Assembly (NCBI GenBank): GCA_050329415.1
Contig: JBHJOS010000015.1
Coordinates: 97,727-161,726 of the forward strand
From: JANNOG01 sp050329415
GTDB lineage: Bacteria > Actinomycetota > Actinomycetes > Actinomycetales > JBBAYJ01
Direction: 5' to 3'
Length of the DNA stretch: 64,000 bases
Part shown: piece by piece, positions 51,548 through 60,031 of the stretch
Position numbering within the stretch: position 1 is the stretch's first letter
How the letters are laid out: the number at the start of each line of letters is the position of its first letter
The notes under the pieces: model-generated
The model's input: only the letters and a program-made list of their open reading frames with translations
The model's database searches: none
What the model was told of the DNA's origin: nothing
Position numbers and translations under genes: made by a program

Positions 51548-52071
51548 GCGGGACCTCCGGAGGGTGAGGGGTCGGCGGTGCGGCGGGCGAGGGCGGCGAC
51601 GTCGACGCCCTCCACGGTGTCGTTGAACCGGGCGAGCAGCCGGGCCAGGTCCCGCAAGTCCTGCTCCGGCCAGTCGCCCACGAGCCCCGCGAGCATGCGG
51701 TCCCGATGCGCCGCCACCCGGGCGTGCACGGCGAGCCCGGCGTCGGTGGCCTCGACCCGGTGGGCGCGACCGTCGGCCGGGTCGGGCACCCGGTGGGCGT
51801 ACCCCCTGCGGATCAACGCCGAGACGTGGCGTGACGTGGTGGACGGGTCGAGGGCGAGGGCCCGGGCGAGGTCCGTGGGCCGCTGCGGCCCCAGCCGGAG
51901 CACCGTGAAGAGCGCCGACATCGCCCCCACCTCGAGGTCGACGCCGGCCGCGGCCCCGAGGAGGTGCCGGAACGACTCCGTGGCCCGTCGCAACCGGACC
52001 AGCTCGGTGGCGACGGTGGCCACCGTGGCGACGGTGGTAGCGGTGGCGGTTCTCGGCCTGGTCGTGGTCAC
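51544..52071 (-). CDS. MarR-family transcriptional regulator
   Basis: A 175-residue winged-helix repressor. R-P-T-D-L-A-R-A-L-A-L-D-P-S-T-T-S-R-H-V-S-A-L is the recognition HTH, followed by the wing R-V-P-D-P-A-D-G-R-A. GTG 52071 is chosen because TATAGT lies 7 nt upstream; ATG 52089 would place the start inside that element. It most likely represses itself and the DHA2 pump. The N-terminus has V-A-T triplets encoded by short repeats. Confidence 0.88.
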   Translation of the reverse strand: MTTTRPRTATATTVATVATVATELVRLRRATESFRHLLGAAAGVDLEVGAMSALFTVLRLGPQRPTDLARALALDPSTTSRHVSALIRRGYAHRVPDPADGRAHRVEATDAGLAVHARVAAHRDRMLAGLVGDWPEQDLRDLARLLARFNDTVEGVDVAALARRTADPSPSGGPA

Positions 52072-52078
52072 GGCCGGC

Positions 52079-52084
52079 ACTATA
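52079..52084 (-). promoter_or_regulatory. -10 element of leaderless marR-efflux mRNA
   Basis: TATAGT on the minus strand, 7 nt before GTG 52071, within a short AT-rich run that could also hold the MarR operator. Confidence 0.55.
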
Positions 52085-52149
52085 TACATGTGTGCTTCAC
52101 GCAACTGTGTCGAGCGAGCAGCCCGTCCGGGGCCAGAAGTCGCGGAACG

Positions 52150-52155
52150 TAGCCT
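52150..52155 (+). promoter_or_regulatory. -10 element of leaderless copC mRNA
   Basis: TAGCCT, 7 nt before ATG 52163; same hexamer as the lycopene cyclase promoter. Confidence 0.5.
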
Positions 52156-52162
52156 TGGCCCC

Positions 52163-52822
52163 ATGGCGTCATCCGGTCATGCCTCGTGCCGTCGTCTGGC
52201 CGCGGTCGGCCTCCTGGCGGGAGCCGTGATGGCCGGGACGAGCGCCGCACCCCTCCCGGCTGCGGCCCATGACCGACTGCTGTCCTCCGAACCCGCGGCC
52301 GGCGCCGACCTCACGGCGCCGCCCGAGGTCATGACCCTGACCTACTCGGCCGACGTCGCCGAGGGGTACGTCCAGGCCGCGGCGACCCCCCCGGGCGGCG
52401 AGGCGGTCCCCCTGCAGCCCGAGGCGTTCACCGCGTCGGGTCCGGTCCTGACCGTCGACCTGTCGGGCGTGACGACCGATGCCGCCGCCGGAACCTGGGC
52501 GGTGGTGATCCGGATCGTGTCCACCGACGGCCACCCGGTGGAGGACGAGATCCGTTTCGCGGCGGGCCCGGCTGCCCCTGCGGCCGCTCCGACCGAGGAG
52601 AACGGGCAGGCGCCCGCGCCGACGTCCGACGCGCCGACGTCCGACACGGCGGACGACCGCGAGTCGTCTGCCGCCGGTTCGATCCCCGAGGTGTCCTCCG
52701 GCCCCGCGGAGCTGCAGGTGGGCGGCGGGACGGCGGCCGGCGGACCATGGGCCCTGGTCGTGGCGGCCGCCGCCGTCGCCGCGCTGGCCGCCGGCATCGT
52801 CCTGGCGGTGCGGCGGCGGTGA
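52163..52822 (+). CDS. copC: CopC-domain copper-binding membrane protein
   Basis: A 219-residue protein. The signal peptide ends at A-A-A-H (about 36); the mature N-terminus H-D-R-L-L-S-S-E-P-A supplies the N-terminal His that binds Cu(II) in CopC. The domain continues through S-T-D-G-H-P-V near 125 (second His ligand). A Pro/Ser/Thr linker and a C-terminal transmembrane helix (about 195-215) with a basic tail anchor it, as in YobA/YcnJ-type relatives. GTGA overlap with copD-ctaG indicates one operon. Confidence 0.92.
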   Translation: MASSGHASCRRLAAVGLLAGAVMAGTSAAPLPAAAHDRLLSSEPAAGADLTAPPEVMTLTYSADVAEGYVQAAATPPGGEAVPLQPEAFTASGPVLTVDLSGVTTDAAAGTWAVVIRIVSTDGHPVEDEIRFAAGPAAPAAAPTEENGQAPAPTSDAPTSDTADDRESSAAGSIPEVSSGPAELQVGGGTAAGGPWALVVAAAAVAALAAGIVLAVRRR

Positions 52823-54882
52823 CGGCACCCGGCGCCGCCCCGGATCGGCCCGCGGCCGGGTCCGGGGGGCGGCGGCGGGCACTGCCGATAGCCGTGGCCG
52901 CGGGCTGCGTCGTGGTCGCCGCGGGTGTCGCGGTGGCCACGGGAGAGCGGACGCCGAGCGTCATCGCCGACCCGGGGCTCGCCGTGCGGCTCGCCGATCC
53001 CGTGTTCTCCGCGATCGGGAACCTAGCGGCCGCCATCACGGTGGGCGCGCTGGTTCTCGTGACCGTCGCCCTGCCCACCGCCTCGCCGGCGGCGGAACTC
53101 GGGCGCCGGATCGCCGCCGGGTGCGGGGTCGTCTGGGCACTGGCGTGGACGGCTTCGGCGATCACCACCTACGCCGTCGCCAGCGGGACGCCGCCGACCG
53201 ACCCGGGCTTCGGGGCGGGGCTCGAACTGTTCCTCACGTCGTTCGAGGCCGGCCGGTACGCCGCGGCCGGGATCCTGCTGGCCGCCGCCGCGGCGACTGC
53301 GGCAGTGGCTGCCACGGGTCCCGGGAGCACCGCGGCCGCCACTCTGCTCGCCCTGGCGGCGCTGGTGCCTCCGGCGCTCGCGGGCCACTCCGGGAGTGCC
53401 GCGAACCACGAGACCGCCACGACGAGCATGGGACTGCACCTGGTCGGGGTGTCGGTGTGGGTGGGCGGCCTGGTGGCCCTCGGGCTGGTGCGGTCCCGGC
53501 TGGGGGAGGCCCGGGACGCGGTCGTCGCCCGGTACAGCGGGCTGGCTCTGGTCGCGGCCGGCCTCGTGCTGCTGTCCGGGGCACTGAACTCCAGCACCCG
53601 GGTCACCGGTCCGGCCGACCTCGTCACGCCGTACGGGGCGCTGCTGCTCGCCAAGACCGCTCTCACGGCTGCCCTGGTCGGGGCGGGCGCGGTGCACCGC
53701 CGGTGGACCATCCGGGCCATGGCCGGCGGGCGGCCGGCCGCCTTCCGTCGGCTGCTGGCCGGCGAGGCCCTCGTGATGTCCGCGGTGATCGGAGTCGCGG
53801 CGGCGCTGGCGTCCACGGTTCCGCCGGTCCCCACCACCGACGCCCCGCCGGACCGCACCCCGGGAGAGGTCGTGGCCGGGTACCCGGTTCCTCCGGAACC
53901 CGACGTCCTGCAGTGGGTCACCGGTTGGCAGCCGGACCTCCTGTGGCTCGTCCTCGGCGGCGCGGCAGCGCTCGGCTACCTGGCCGGGTACCGGCGGCTG
54001 CGTCGCCGCGGCGACCGCTGGCCGATGACCCGGCTCGTGCTGTTCCTCGCCGGCATCGCCCTGCTGACCTGGGTGACGAGCGGCGGACCCGCCGTGTACG
54101 GCCGCTGGACGTTCTCGACGCACATGATCCAGCACATGCTCCTGGCCATGGCGGTGCCCGTCCTGCTGGTCGGGGGAGCTCCCGTCCTGCTGGCGCTGCG
54201 GGCGCTGCGACCACGCCGGGACGGATCGCGTGGCGCCCGGGAGTGGCTGCTGGCGGCAGTGCACTCACCGTGGTCCCGGCTCGTCACCCACCCCGCCGTC
54301 GCCGCCGCGATCTTCGTCGTGGGGATGGTGGTCTTCTACTACTCGCCGCTGTTCGAGCTGTCGCTGCGGACCCACCTCGGCCACGAGCTGATGATCACGC
54401 ACTTCCTCGCCAGCGGGTACCTCTTCGCGTGGGTGCTGGTCGGTGTCGATCCCGGCACCAGGGCGATCGCCTATCCGCTCAAGCTGGTCCTGCTGTTCGT
54501 CACGGTGGCCTTCCACGCCTTCTTCGGGGTCGCCCTCGGACAGGGCGAGCGCCTGCTCGCGGCCGACTACTTCACGGTCGTGGCCGCTGACCTGCCGTGG
54601 GGCCCCGACCTGCTCGCCGACCAGCGTCTCGGTGCCGCCTGGGCGTGGAGCCTCGGCGAGCTCCCGGTCCTGGTCCTGGCCGTCGCGGTCGCCGTGCAGT
54701 GGGCTCGCTCGGACGCGCGCGAGGCCCGCCGCGGCGACCGGGCCGCCGATCGCGACGGCGACTCCGCCCACGAGGCATACAACGCCTACCTCGCCCGGCT
54801 GGCGGCGGGAACGTCCGCGTCCGCGGCTGCTCCCGACGGCACGGGACCGGGCCGCCGCGGGCGTGACGCCCCAGAGGCCTGA
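52819..54882 (+). CDS. CopD-CtaG fusion (copper import / cytochrome c oxidase assembly)
   Basis: A 687-residue polytopic protein. The first half (about 1-340) is CopD-like with eight or so helices, G-H-S-G-S near 196 and H-L-V-G-V-S-V-W-V-G-G-L near 212, histidines typical of copper-resistance D. The second half (about 360-640) is the caa3-type CtaG domain: F-S-T-H-M-I-Q-H-M-L-L-A near 435, H-F-L-A-S-G-Y near 530, F-H-A-F-F-G near 560. A hydrophilic tail follows. The fusion is known in actinobacteria and links copper uptake with loading of cytochrome oxidase. Confidence 0.92.
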   Translation: MTAPGAAPDRPAAGSGGRRRALPIAVAAGCVVVAAGVAVATGERTPSVIADPGLAVRLADPVFSAIGNLAAAITVGALVLVTVALPTASPAAELGRRIAAGCGVVWALAWTASAITTYAVASGTPPTDPGFGAGLELFLTSFEAGRYAAAGILLAAAAATAAVAATGPGSTAAATLLALAALVPPALAGHSGSAANHETATTSMGLHLVGVSVWVGGLVALGLVRSRLGEARDAVVARYSGLALVAAGLVLLSGALNSSTRVTGPADLVTPYGALLLAKTALTAALVGAGAVHRRWTIRAMAGGRPAAFRRLLAGEALVMSAVIGVAAALASTVPPVPTTDAPPDRTPGEVVAGYPVPPEPDVLQWVTGWQPDLLWLVLGGAAALGYLAGYRRLRRRGDRWPMTRLVLFLAGIALLTWVTSGGPAVYGRWTFSTHMIQHMLLAMAVPVLLVGGAPVLLALRALRPRRDGSRGAREWLLAAVHSPWSRLVTHPAVAAAIFVVGMVVFYYSPLFELSLRTHLGHELMITHFLASGYLFAWVLVGVDPGTRAIAYPLKLVLLFVTVAFHAFFGVALGQGERLLAADYFTVVAADLPWGPDLLADQRLGAAWAWSLGELPVLVLAVAVAVQWARSDAREARRGDRAADRDGDSAHEAYNAYLARLAAGTSASAAAPDGTGPGRRGRDAPEA

Positions 54883-54894
54883 CACGATGACGGC

Positions 54895-57054
54895 GTGACT
54901 GGCGCCCCTACCGACGCCCCCGGTGATCCCGTGAACACCGCCGCGACGCCCGGCACCCCCTCCGGTGCGACTCCGTTCCACGACGTCGCCCGCTACCTGG
55001 CGATGCCGCGGGTGGCCGGGCTGCAGCTGTCGCCGGACGGGACCCGCCTCGTGGTCTCGGTCACGCTTCCGCACTCCTCGCGGACGCGGAACGTCACCTC
55101 CCTGTGGGAGCTCGACCCCGCAGGGCGCCGGCCCGCCCGTCGCCTCACGTCGTCGCCTGACGGGGAGTCCTTCGCTGCCTTCGGTCCCGACGGCTCCATG
55201 CTCTTCACCTCGCGCCGCCCGGACCCCCAGGGCCGGCCCGGACCGGCTCCGGACGACCGGCCCGCGACCCTCTGGCGGTTGCCGCAGGTCGGGGAGGCGG
55301 TCCCCCTCGCCGAGCGGGCCGGAGGTTTCGCGACCGTGGCGGCCGCCCGGGAGGCTCCGGTGGTCGTGGCCCTCGCCGACACCCTCCCCGACTCCGAGGG
55401 CGAGGCCGATGACGGCGAGCGCCGCCGCCGGCGGGCCGAGGCGAAGATCAGCGCAGTGCTCCACGACTCCTACCCGATCCGGTACTGGGACGAGGACCTG
55501 GGGCCCGGTGCGCCGCGGCTGCTTGCGGCCCAGCTGCCCGAGCCGCATCCCCTCGACGAGGCGCCGCTCGCGGGCGACGGCGGCCTCCGGCCGACGGCCC
55601 TGGAGTGGCGCGGCCTCACCGGGCACGAGGGGCACGGCCTGCGCCACGCCGAGGTGGACCTCACCGCCGACGGCGCCACCCTCGTGACGACCTGGCAGGT
55701 ACCCGAGGAGGGCGGCTCGTGGCGCAGCGCGGTGGTCGTCGTGGACCTGGCGGACGGCCGCCGCCGCACCCTCGCAGACGATCCCCGGTGCGAGTTCGGT
55801 GAGCCGCGGGTGTCGCCCGACAGGCGCTGGGTGGCCCTCGTCGTCGAGGACCGGCCGACGCCGGAGGAGCCCCCCGACGTCGGGCTGGGCCTGGTCCCGC
55901 TGGTCGGGCCGGGCGATCCCGGTGAGGCCGGGGAGCTGCGCCGGGTGGCGGCGGAGTGGGATCGCTGGCCCGGTTCCCCCATGTGGCTGCCGGACGGCTC
56001 CGGGTTGCTCGTGACCGCGGACGAGGCGGGTGCCCGGCCCGTCTTCCGGGTCGGCCTCGACGGCGACGTCACGCGGTTGACCGCGGACCAGGCGGCGTAC
56101 GCTGATGTCTGCGTGTCGCCGGACGGCGAGCGGGTGTACGCGCTGCGTTCGACCCTCGATGCCCCGCCGCACCCGGTGTGGTTCGACCCGGTCACGCCCG
56201 CTCAGTCCCCTGCGGTGCTGCCGGGCCCGGTCGGGGCCGTCGAGGTCCCCGGCCGGCTGGCCGAGGTGAGCGCAACGGGAGCCGACGGCGTCCCGGTGCG
56301 CGGCTGGCTGTGCCTGCCGGAGGCACCCGGGGAGCCCGCGGACGCTCCGCTCGTGCTGTGGCTCCACGGCGGCCCGCTGTCGTCGTGGAACGACTGGTCG
56401 TGGCGCTGGTGCCCGTGGCTGCTGGCGGCTGCGGGCTACGCGGTCGTCATCCCCGACTTCGCCCTGTCCACCGGGTACGGGCGGGACTTCGTGGGGCGCG
56501 GCTGGGGGAACTGGGGGGGTCACCCGTTCACCGACGCCCTCGCCGTCGCCGAGGCCGCGGCCCGCGTCCCGGGAGTCGACGGGCAGCGGCAGGCCGTCAT
56601 GGGGGGCTCCTTCGGCGGGTACCTCACCAACTGGGTGCTGGGCCACACCGACCGGTTCGCGGCGGCGGTGACGCACGCGTCGCTCTATGCCCTCGACCAG
56701 TTCGGCGGCACCACCGACGCCGCGCACTACTGGCGCCGGGAACTCACGCCGGAGATGGAGCAGGCTCACTCGCCGCACCGGCACGTCGACTCCTGGCGCA
56801 CTCCGACGCTGGTCATCCACGGGGACGACGACCACCGGGTCCCCATCGGGGAGGCGCTGCGGCTGTGGTGGGACCTCGCCGCCCGACACCAGGGGGCCGA
56901 CGGCACCATGCCCCACCGCTTCCTGTACTTCCCCGACGAACACCACTGGGTGCTCTCCCCCCAGCACGCGGGGCTCTGGTACCGCACCGTGCTCGCGTTC
57001 CTCGACCAGCACGTCCGCGGCATGCCGTGGCGGGCGCCGGAGGACCTTCGGTGA
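54895..57054 (+). CDS. S9 family prolyl-oligopeptidase-type peptidase
   Basis: A 719-residue cytoplasmic peptidase. Residues 25-430 form a beta-propeller-like region with repeated S-P-D-G and L-P-D-G turns. The hydrolase domain has G-G-S-F-G-G-Y (catalytic Ser572), G-D-D-D-H-R-V-P (Asp) and D-E-H-H-W-V-L (His). No signal peptide. Typical of acylaminoacyl-peptidase-like members. GTG 54895, 12 nt after the upstream stop; CACGAT 6 nt before it may be an internal promoter. The next gene overlaps by 4 bp. Confidence 0.93.
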   Translation: MTGAPTDAPGDPVNTAATPGTPSGATPFHDVARYLAMPRVAGLQLSPDGTRLVVSVTLPHSSRTRNVTSLWELDPAGRRPARRLTSSPDGESFAAFGPDGSMLFTSRRPDPQGRPGPAPDDRPATLWRLPQVGEAVPLAERAGGFATVAAAREAPVVVALADTLPDSEGEADDGERRRRRAEAKISAVLHDSYPIRYWDEDLGPGAPRLLAAQLPEPHPLDEAPLAGDGGLRPTALEWRGLTGHEGHGLRHAEVDLTADGATLVTTWQVPEEGGSWRSAVVVVDLADGRRRTLADDPRCEFGEPRVSPDRRWVALVVEDRPTPEEPPDVGLGLVPLVGPGDPGEAGELRRVAAEWDRWPGSPMWLPDGSGLLVTADEAGARPVFRVGLDGDVTRLTADQAAYADVCVSPDGERVYALRSTLDAPPHPVWFDPVTPAQSPAVLPGPVGAVEVPGRLAEVSATGADGVPVRGWLCLPEAPGEPADAPLVLWLHGGPLSSWNDWSWRWCPWLLAAAGYAVVIPDFALSTGYGRDFVGRGWGNWGGHPFTDALAVAEAAARVPGVDGQRQAVMGGSFGGYLTNWVLGHTDRFAAAVTHASLYALDQFGGTTDAAHYWRRELTPEMEQAHSPHRHVDSWRTPTLVIHGDDDHRVPIGEALRLWWDLAARHQGADGTMPHRFLYFPDEHHWVLSPQHAGLWYRTVLAFLDQHVRGMPWRAPEDLR

Positions 57055-58079
57055 CCGTCCCGGCGACCTCGGTGGTCCGGTGGGGGTTCGTCGGGCCGGG
57101 CCGGATCGCCTCGGCCATGGCGCGCGAGCTGGTCGAGGTCGTGCCCGACGGGACGCTGCAGGCGGTCGCCGGGCGCTCGCCGGAGCGCGCCGACGCCTTC
57201 GCCGACCGGTTCGGGGCAGTCGCGGCCTACGGGGGGCCGGACGCGGTGGCCGAGCTGGTCTCGGACCCGGACGTCGACGCCGTGTACGTGGCGACTCCGC
57301 ATCCCCAGCACCGGTCCGCCGCCCTGGCTGCCGTCGCCGCCGGGAAGCCGGTCCTGGTCGAGAAGGCGTTCACGGCCACCGCCGCCGGTGCCCGCGACGT
57401 GGTCGAGGCGGCCCGGGCGGCCGGGGTGTTCTGCATGGAAGCCATGTGGACCCGGTTCCAGCCGGCCATCGTGCGGCTGCGCGAGCTCCTCGCCGACGGC
57501 GTGGTCGGCGAGGTCCGGTCGATCCGGGCCGACCTGGGTCTGCGCCGCCCGTTCGACCCCACGGACCGCTTGTGGGACCCGCTGCGCGGCGGCGGTGCCC
57601 TGCTCGACCTCGCGGTCTACCCGGTGTCGTTCGCGCAGATGATCCTGGGCGGGATGCCCGACCGCGTCGAGGTGGTCGGTGCGCTCGGCCCCCAGGGCGT
57701 GGACGCGGAGTCGACCGTGCTCATGGGTTTCGGGGACCGGTCCGCGTTCGCTGCGTCGTCGCTGCTGACCCGGCTGCCGGGGACTGCCGCAGTGCATGGC
57801 GAGGACGGCTGGATCGAGGTGCCGCCCCGGTTCCACCACCCGGACCGGCTCGTGCTCAGGCGGCGTGAGGGCGACGCCGAGGCGCCCGCGGAGGTTCTTC
57901 TCGCGCCCGCCACCGGCACCGGGTACAGCCACACCTTCGCCGAGGTCCACCGCTGCCTGGCCGCAGGGCTCACCGAGAGCCCCGTCATGCCGCTGTCGGA
58001 CACGCTGGCGGTCATGACGGTCCTGGACGCCGCAGCCGCGGGTCTCGGGGTGACCCAGGCCGAGGCGGCGGCCCCGTGA
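57051..58079 (+). CDS. Gfo/Idh/MocA family oxidoreductase
   Basis: A 342-residue NAD(P)-dependent dehydrogenase. G-F-V-G-P-G-R-I-A near 12-20 is the Rossmann loop; V-A-T-P-H-P-Q-H near 82 and L-V-E-K-A-F-T near 102 (conserved E-K) and G-G-G-A-L-L-D-L-A-V-Y-P near 183 complete the family pattern, of the trans-1,2-dihydrobenzene-1,2-diol / sugar dehydrogenase branch. Substrate unknown. GTGA overlap with the S9 peptidase gene. Confidence 0.92.
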   Translation: MTVPATSVVRWGFVGPGRIASAMARELVEVVPDGTLQAVAGRSPERADAFADRFGAVAAYGGPDAVAELVSDPDVDAVYVATPHPQHRSAALAAVAAGKPVLVEKAFTATAAGARDVVEAARAAGVFCMEAMWTRFQPAIVRLRELLADGVVGEVRSIRADLGLRRPFDPTDRLWDPLRGGGALLDLAVYPVSFAQMILGGMPDRVEVVGALGPQGVDAESTVLMGFGDRSAFAASSLLTRLPGTAAVHGEDGWIEVPPRFHHPDRLVLRRREGDAEAPAEVLLAPATGTGYSHTFAEVHRCLAAGLTESPVMPLSDTLAVMTVLDAAAAGLGVTQAEAAAP

Positions 58080-58182
58080 GACGCGGCGGTGCCCAGCCGC
58101 TTTGCCGAGGGGGCGTCGGCCAGGGAAGATGCCCAGGGCTCGTGCCCGCGAGTTCCCGGGACCTCGAAGGGGGTGGCTGACC

Positions 58183-59247
58183 GTGCGCGAGCAGTCGTTG
58201 CGTCCCCGTCGGGGTGGCCTGGAGCATCTGGCGGTACCCGGCCACTGGCGGCCGACCGGTACCGATGCCGGGGAGACGCCGGAGGTCCCCGCGGGCACGG
58301 TGCCGCCCCCCGCCGGCCCTGCCGCGGACGGCGTCACAGCGATCCCCGCTGGGGCGCCTGCCGACCCCTTGCCGGTGAAGTCCGCGCCCCCGGGCAGCGC
58401 CGGACCCGCGAGTCGACCCGCGGGCCCGGACACCGAGGCGGTCGACCTCGTGCCGGTCCAGGCGCCTCCCCAGGCTCTGCGACAGCGCCCTCGGGGCCGG
58501 CGGCTCGCCCGGCCGTGGTTGACGTGGTTGGTGGCACTGCTCCTCGCGGCTGCCGTCATGGTGGCCGCCGGTTTCGTCGCCGGATCGATCATTCGTGGCC
58601 TGCTGCCCGAGGCCGATGGGGCGGCGGCACCGGCAGGGACGGGGGAGGACGGTGCCGCGGCCGGTGCCGACGGTGGGGAGGCCGTCGCGGCCGACGGCAT
58701 GTCGGTGACCGTCGTGGAACCGGAGGACCTGCCGGAGTCGTGGCTCGGAAGCGAGCTGGCTCCCGGACGCTCGGCCGGATCGGCCTACCGGTGGGTCGAC
58801 GGCAACGGGACCACGACCCTGGTGCTGAGCATCGGGACGGGCGAGCAGGGTCGCCTCGACGCGTCCGGTGCGCCCGCCGGTGCCGGGACGCTGTACGTGA
58901 CCTCCATCCTCGGTGAGGGTGAGGACGCCGTGGTCCAGCAGCAGATGCGGGAACCCGTGCTGTGCGACGGCGGCAGCGCCGCGTTCCGCGACGGCTCCGT
59001 CCGGGTGTCCGATGCCGACGGCGACGGAGTCGGCGAGGTGACGACGGGCTGGACCGTCGAGTGCCCCGGGGACCCGGATGACTCGGCAGACAAGCTGTCG
59101 CTGCTCGAAGGTCCCGACAAATACATCCTGCGGGGTTCCGCCGGGACTGGAGCTGGCGATCCCGATCCGGAGCCGTCCGCCGACCGCTGGCCGGCCGGGG
59201 CGCTCGACGCCGCGGTCGCTCTCTACGGCGAGGTCTTCCGGGGCTGA
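58183..59247 (+). CDS. membrane-anchored protein with M949_RS01915-like C-terminal domain
   Basis: A 354-residue protein. A cytoplasmic Pro/Ala-rich N-terminus (1-105) leads to one transmembrane helix (about 112-142). The exterior part begins with an acidic Ala/Gly linker and then a domain with D-A-D-G-D-G-V-G-E-V (an Asp-rich, Ca-loop-like turn), a conserved Cys, and L-L-E-G-P-D-K-Y-I-L-R-G. That ending matches the pattern I recall for M949_RS01915-type surface polysaccharide-associated proteins. GTG 58183 follows GAAGGGGGTGG. Function unknown; the family call is tentative. Confidence 0.6.
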   Translation: MREQSLRPRRGGLEHLAVPGHWRPTGTDAGETPEVPAGTVPPPAGPAADGVTAIPAGAPADPLPVKSAPPGSAGPASRPAGPDTEAVDLVPVQAPPQALRQRPRGRRLARPWLTWLVALLLAAAVMVAAGFVAGSIIRGLLPEADGAAAPAGTGEDGAAAGADGGEAVAADGMSVTVVEPEDLPESWLGSELAPGRSAGSAYRWVDGNGTTTLVLSIGTGEQGRLDASGAPAGAGTLYVTSILGEGEDAVVQQQMREPVLCDGGSAAFRDGSVRVSDADGDGVGEVTTGWTVECPGDPDDSADKLSLLEGPDKYILRGSAGTGAGDPDPEPSADRWPAGALDAAVALYGEVFRG

Positions 59248-59267
59248 GCGGGTTCGGGCGGGCGATC

Positions 59268-59303
59268 CCGAGCGGCACCCCGAGGGTCGAGGGCACCGCT
59301 CGG
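59268..59303. terminator. hairpin between convergent surface-protein and yceI genes
   Basis: CCGAGCGG at 59268-59275 pairs with CCGCTCGG at 59296-59303 across a 20-nt loop, with further partial pairing inside. No T-run. Confidence 0.45.
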
Positions 59304-59315
59304 CGGCACGACCGG

Positions 59316-59891
59316 TCAGGCGTTCTTGACGAGGGACAGCTCCACGTCGATCTTGATCTTCTCGCTGACGAGGACGCCACCGGTCTCGAGCGCGGTGTTC
59401 CACACCAGGCCCCAGTCCTTGCGGTTGATCACGGCTGCCCCTTCGAAGCCGATGCGGGTCTGGCCCCACGGGTCCTTGGCGGCGCCCGTGAACTCCAGGT
59501 CGACCGTCACCGGCTTTGTGACGTCACGGATCGTGAGGTCGCCGCTCACCTGGTAGGTGTCGTCCCCGGTGCGCTGGAGGGAGGTGGACCGGAAGGTCAT
59601 GGCGGGGTGGGTGGCGACATCGAAGAAGTCGCCACTGCGCAGGTGGTCGTCGCGCTGCTGGCTGGAGGTGGTGATGCTGGCCACCTGCACCGTGATCTCG
59701 GCCGACGAGCGCGCCGGGTCGGCCTGGTCGATCGTCGCCGTCCCCTCGAACTGCTCGAAATGGCCTCGGACGTTCGTGACCATGGCATGCCGGGCCTGGA
59801 AGCCGAGCCGGCTGTGGCTGGCATCGACGGTGTAGGTGCCCGAGACCTCGGTGACGGCTCCGGCGGGAGCGGGATCGAACGTGGCGGTCAT
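59316..59891 (-). CDS. YceI family lipid-binding protein
   Basis: A 191-residue beta-barrel lipocalin-like protein. G-T-Y-T-V-D-A-S-H-S-R-L-G-F near residue 18, H-L-R-S-G-D-F-F-D-V near 83 and G-D-L-T-I-R-D-V-T-K-P-V near 117 are the YceI signature. No signal peptide, so cytoplasmic, as in many actinobacterial members that bind isoprenoids. ATG 59891 has AGGAGG 9 nt upstream, but those bases pair with CCTCC next to the start. An operator-like repeat lies at 59958-59969. Confidence 0.93.
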   Translation of the reverse strand: MTATFDPAPAGAVTEVSGTYTVDASHSRLGFQARHAMVTNVRGHFEQFEGTATIDQADPARSSAEITVQVASITTSSQQRDDHLRSGDFFDVATHPAMTFRSTSLQRTGDDTYQVSGDLTIRDVTKPVTVDLEFTGAAKDPWGQTRIGFEGAAVINRKDWGLVWNTALETGGVLVSEKIKIDVELSLVKNA

Positions 59892-59957
59892 GGGAGGTTC
59901 CCTCCTGGTAGGGGGCGGCGTGGACGGCTGCCGCACGGGACGATCGCGTACCAGGGA

Positions 59958-59969
59958 TTGAACTCTCAA
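59958..59969. promoter_or_regulatory. inverted repeat upstream of yceI
   Basis: TTGA-ACTC-TCAA, a 4+4 inverted repeat about 67 bp before the ATG, of the size used by MarR-type repressors that often control yceI. No regulator gene is adjacent. Confidence 0.4.
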
Positions 59970-60031
59970 CTACCTTCCGGCATTCCCCGCTGCGGCGTGG
60001 CCCCGCCGTCGCGCGGAGCCCCGCCCGCCGC

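Noticed and set aside
49781..52162. Plus-strand frame running into copC
   Set aside because: It covers the DHA2 and MarR genes in antisense; only the part from 52163 encodes CopC, which starts with its signal peptide there.
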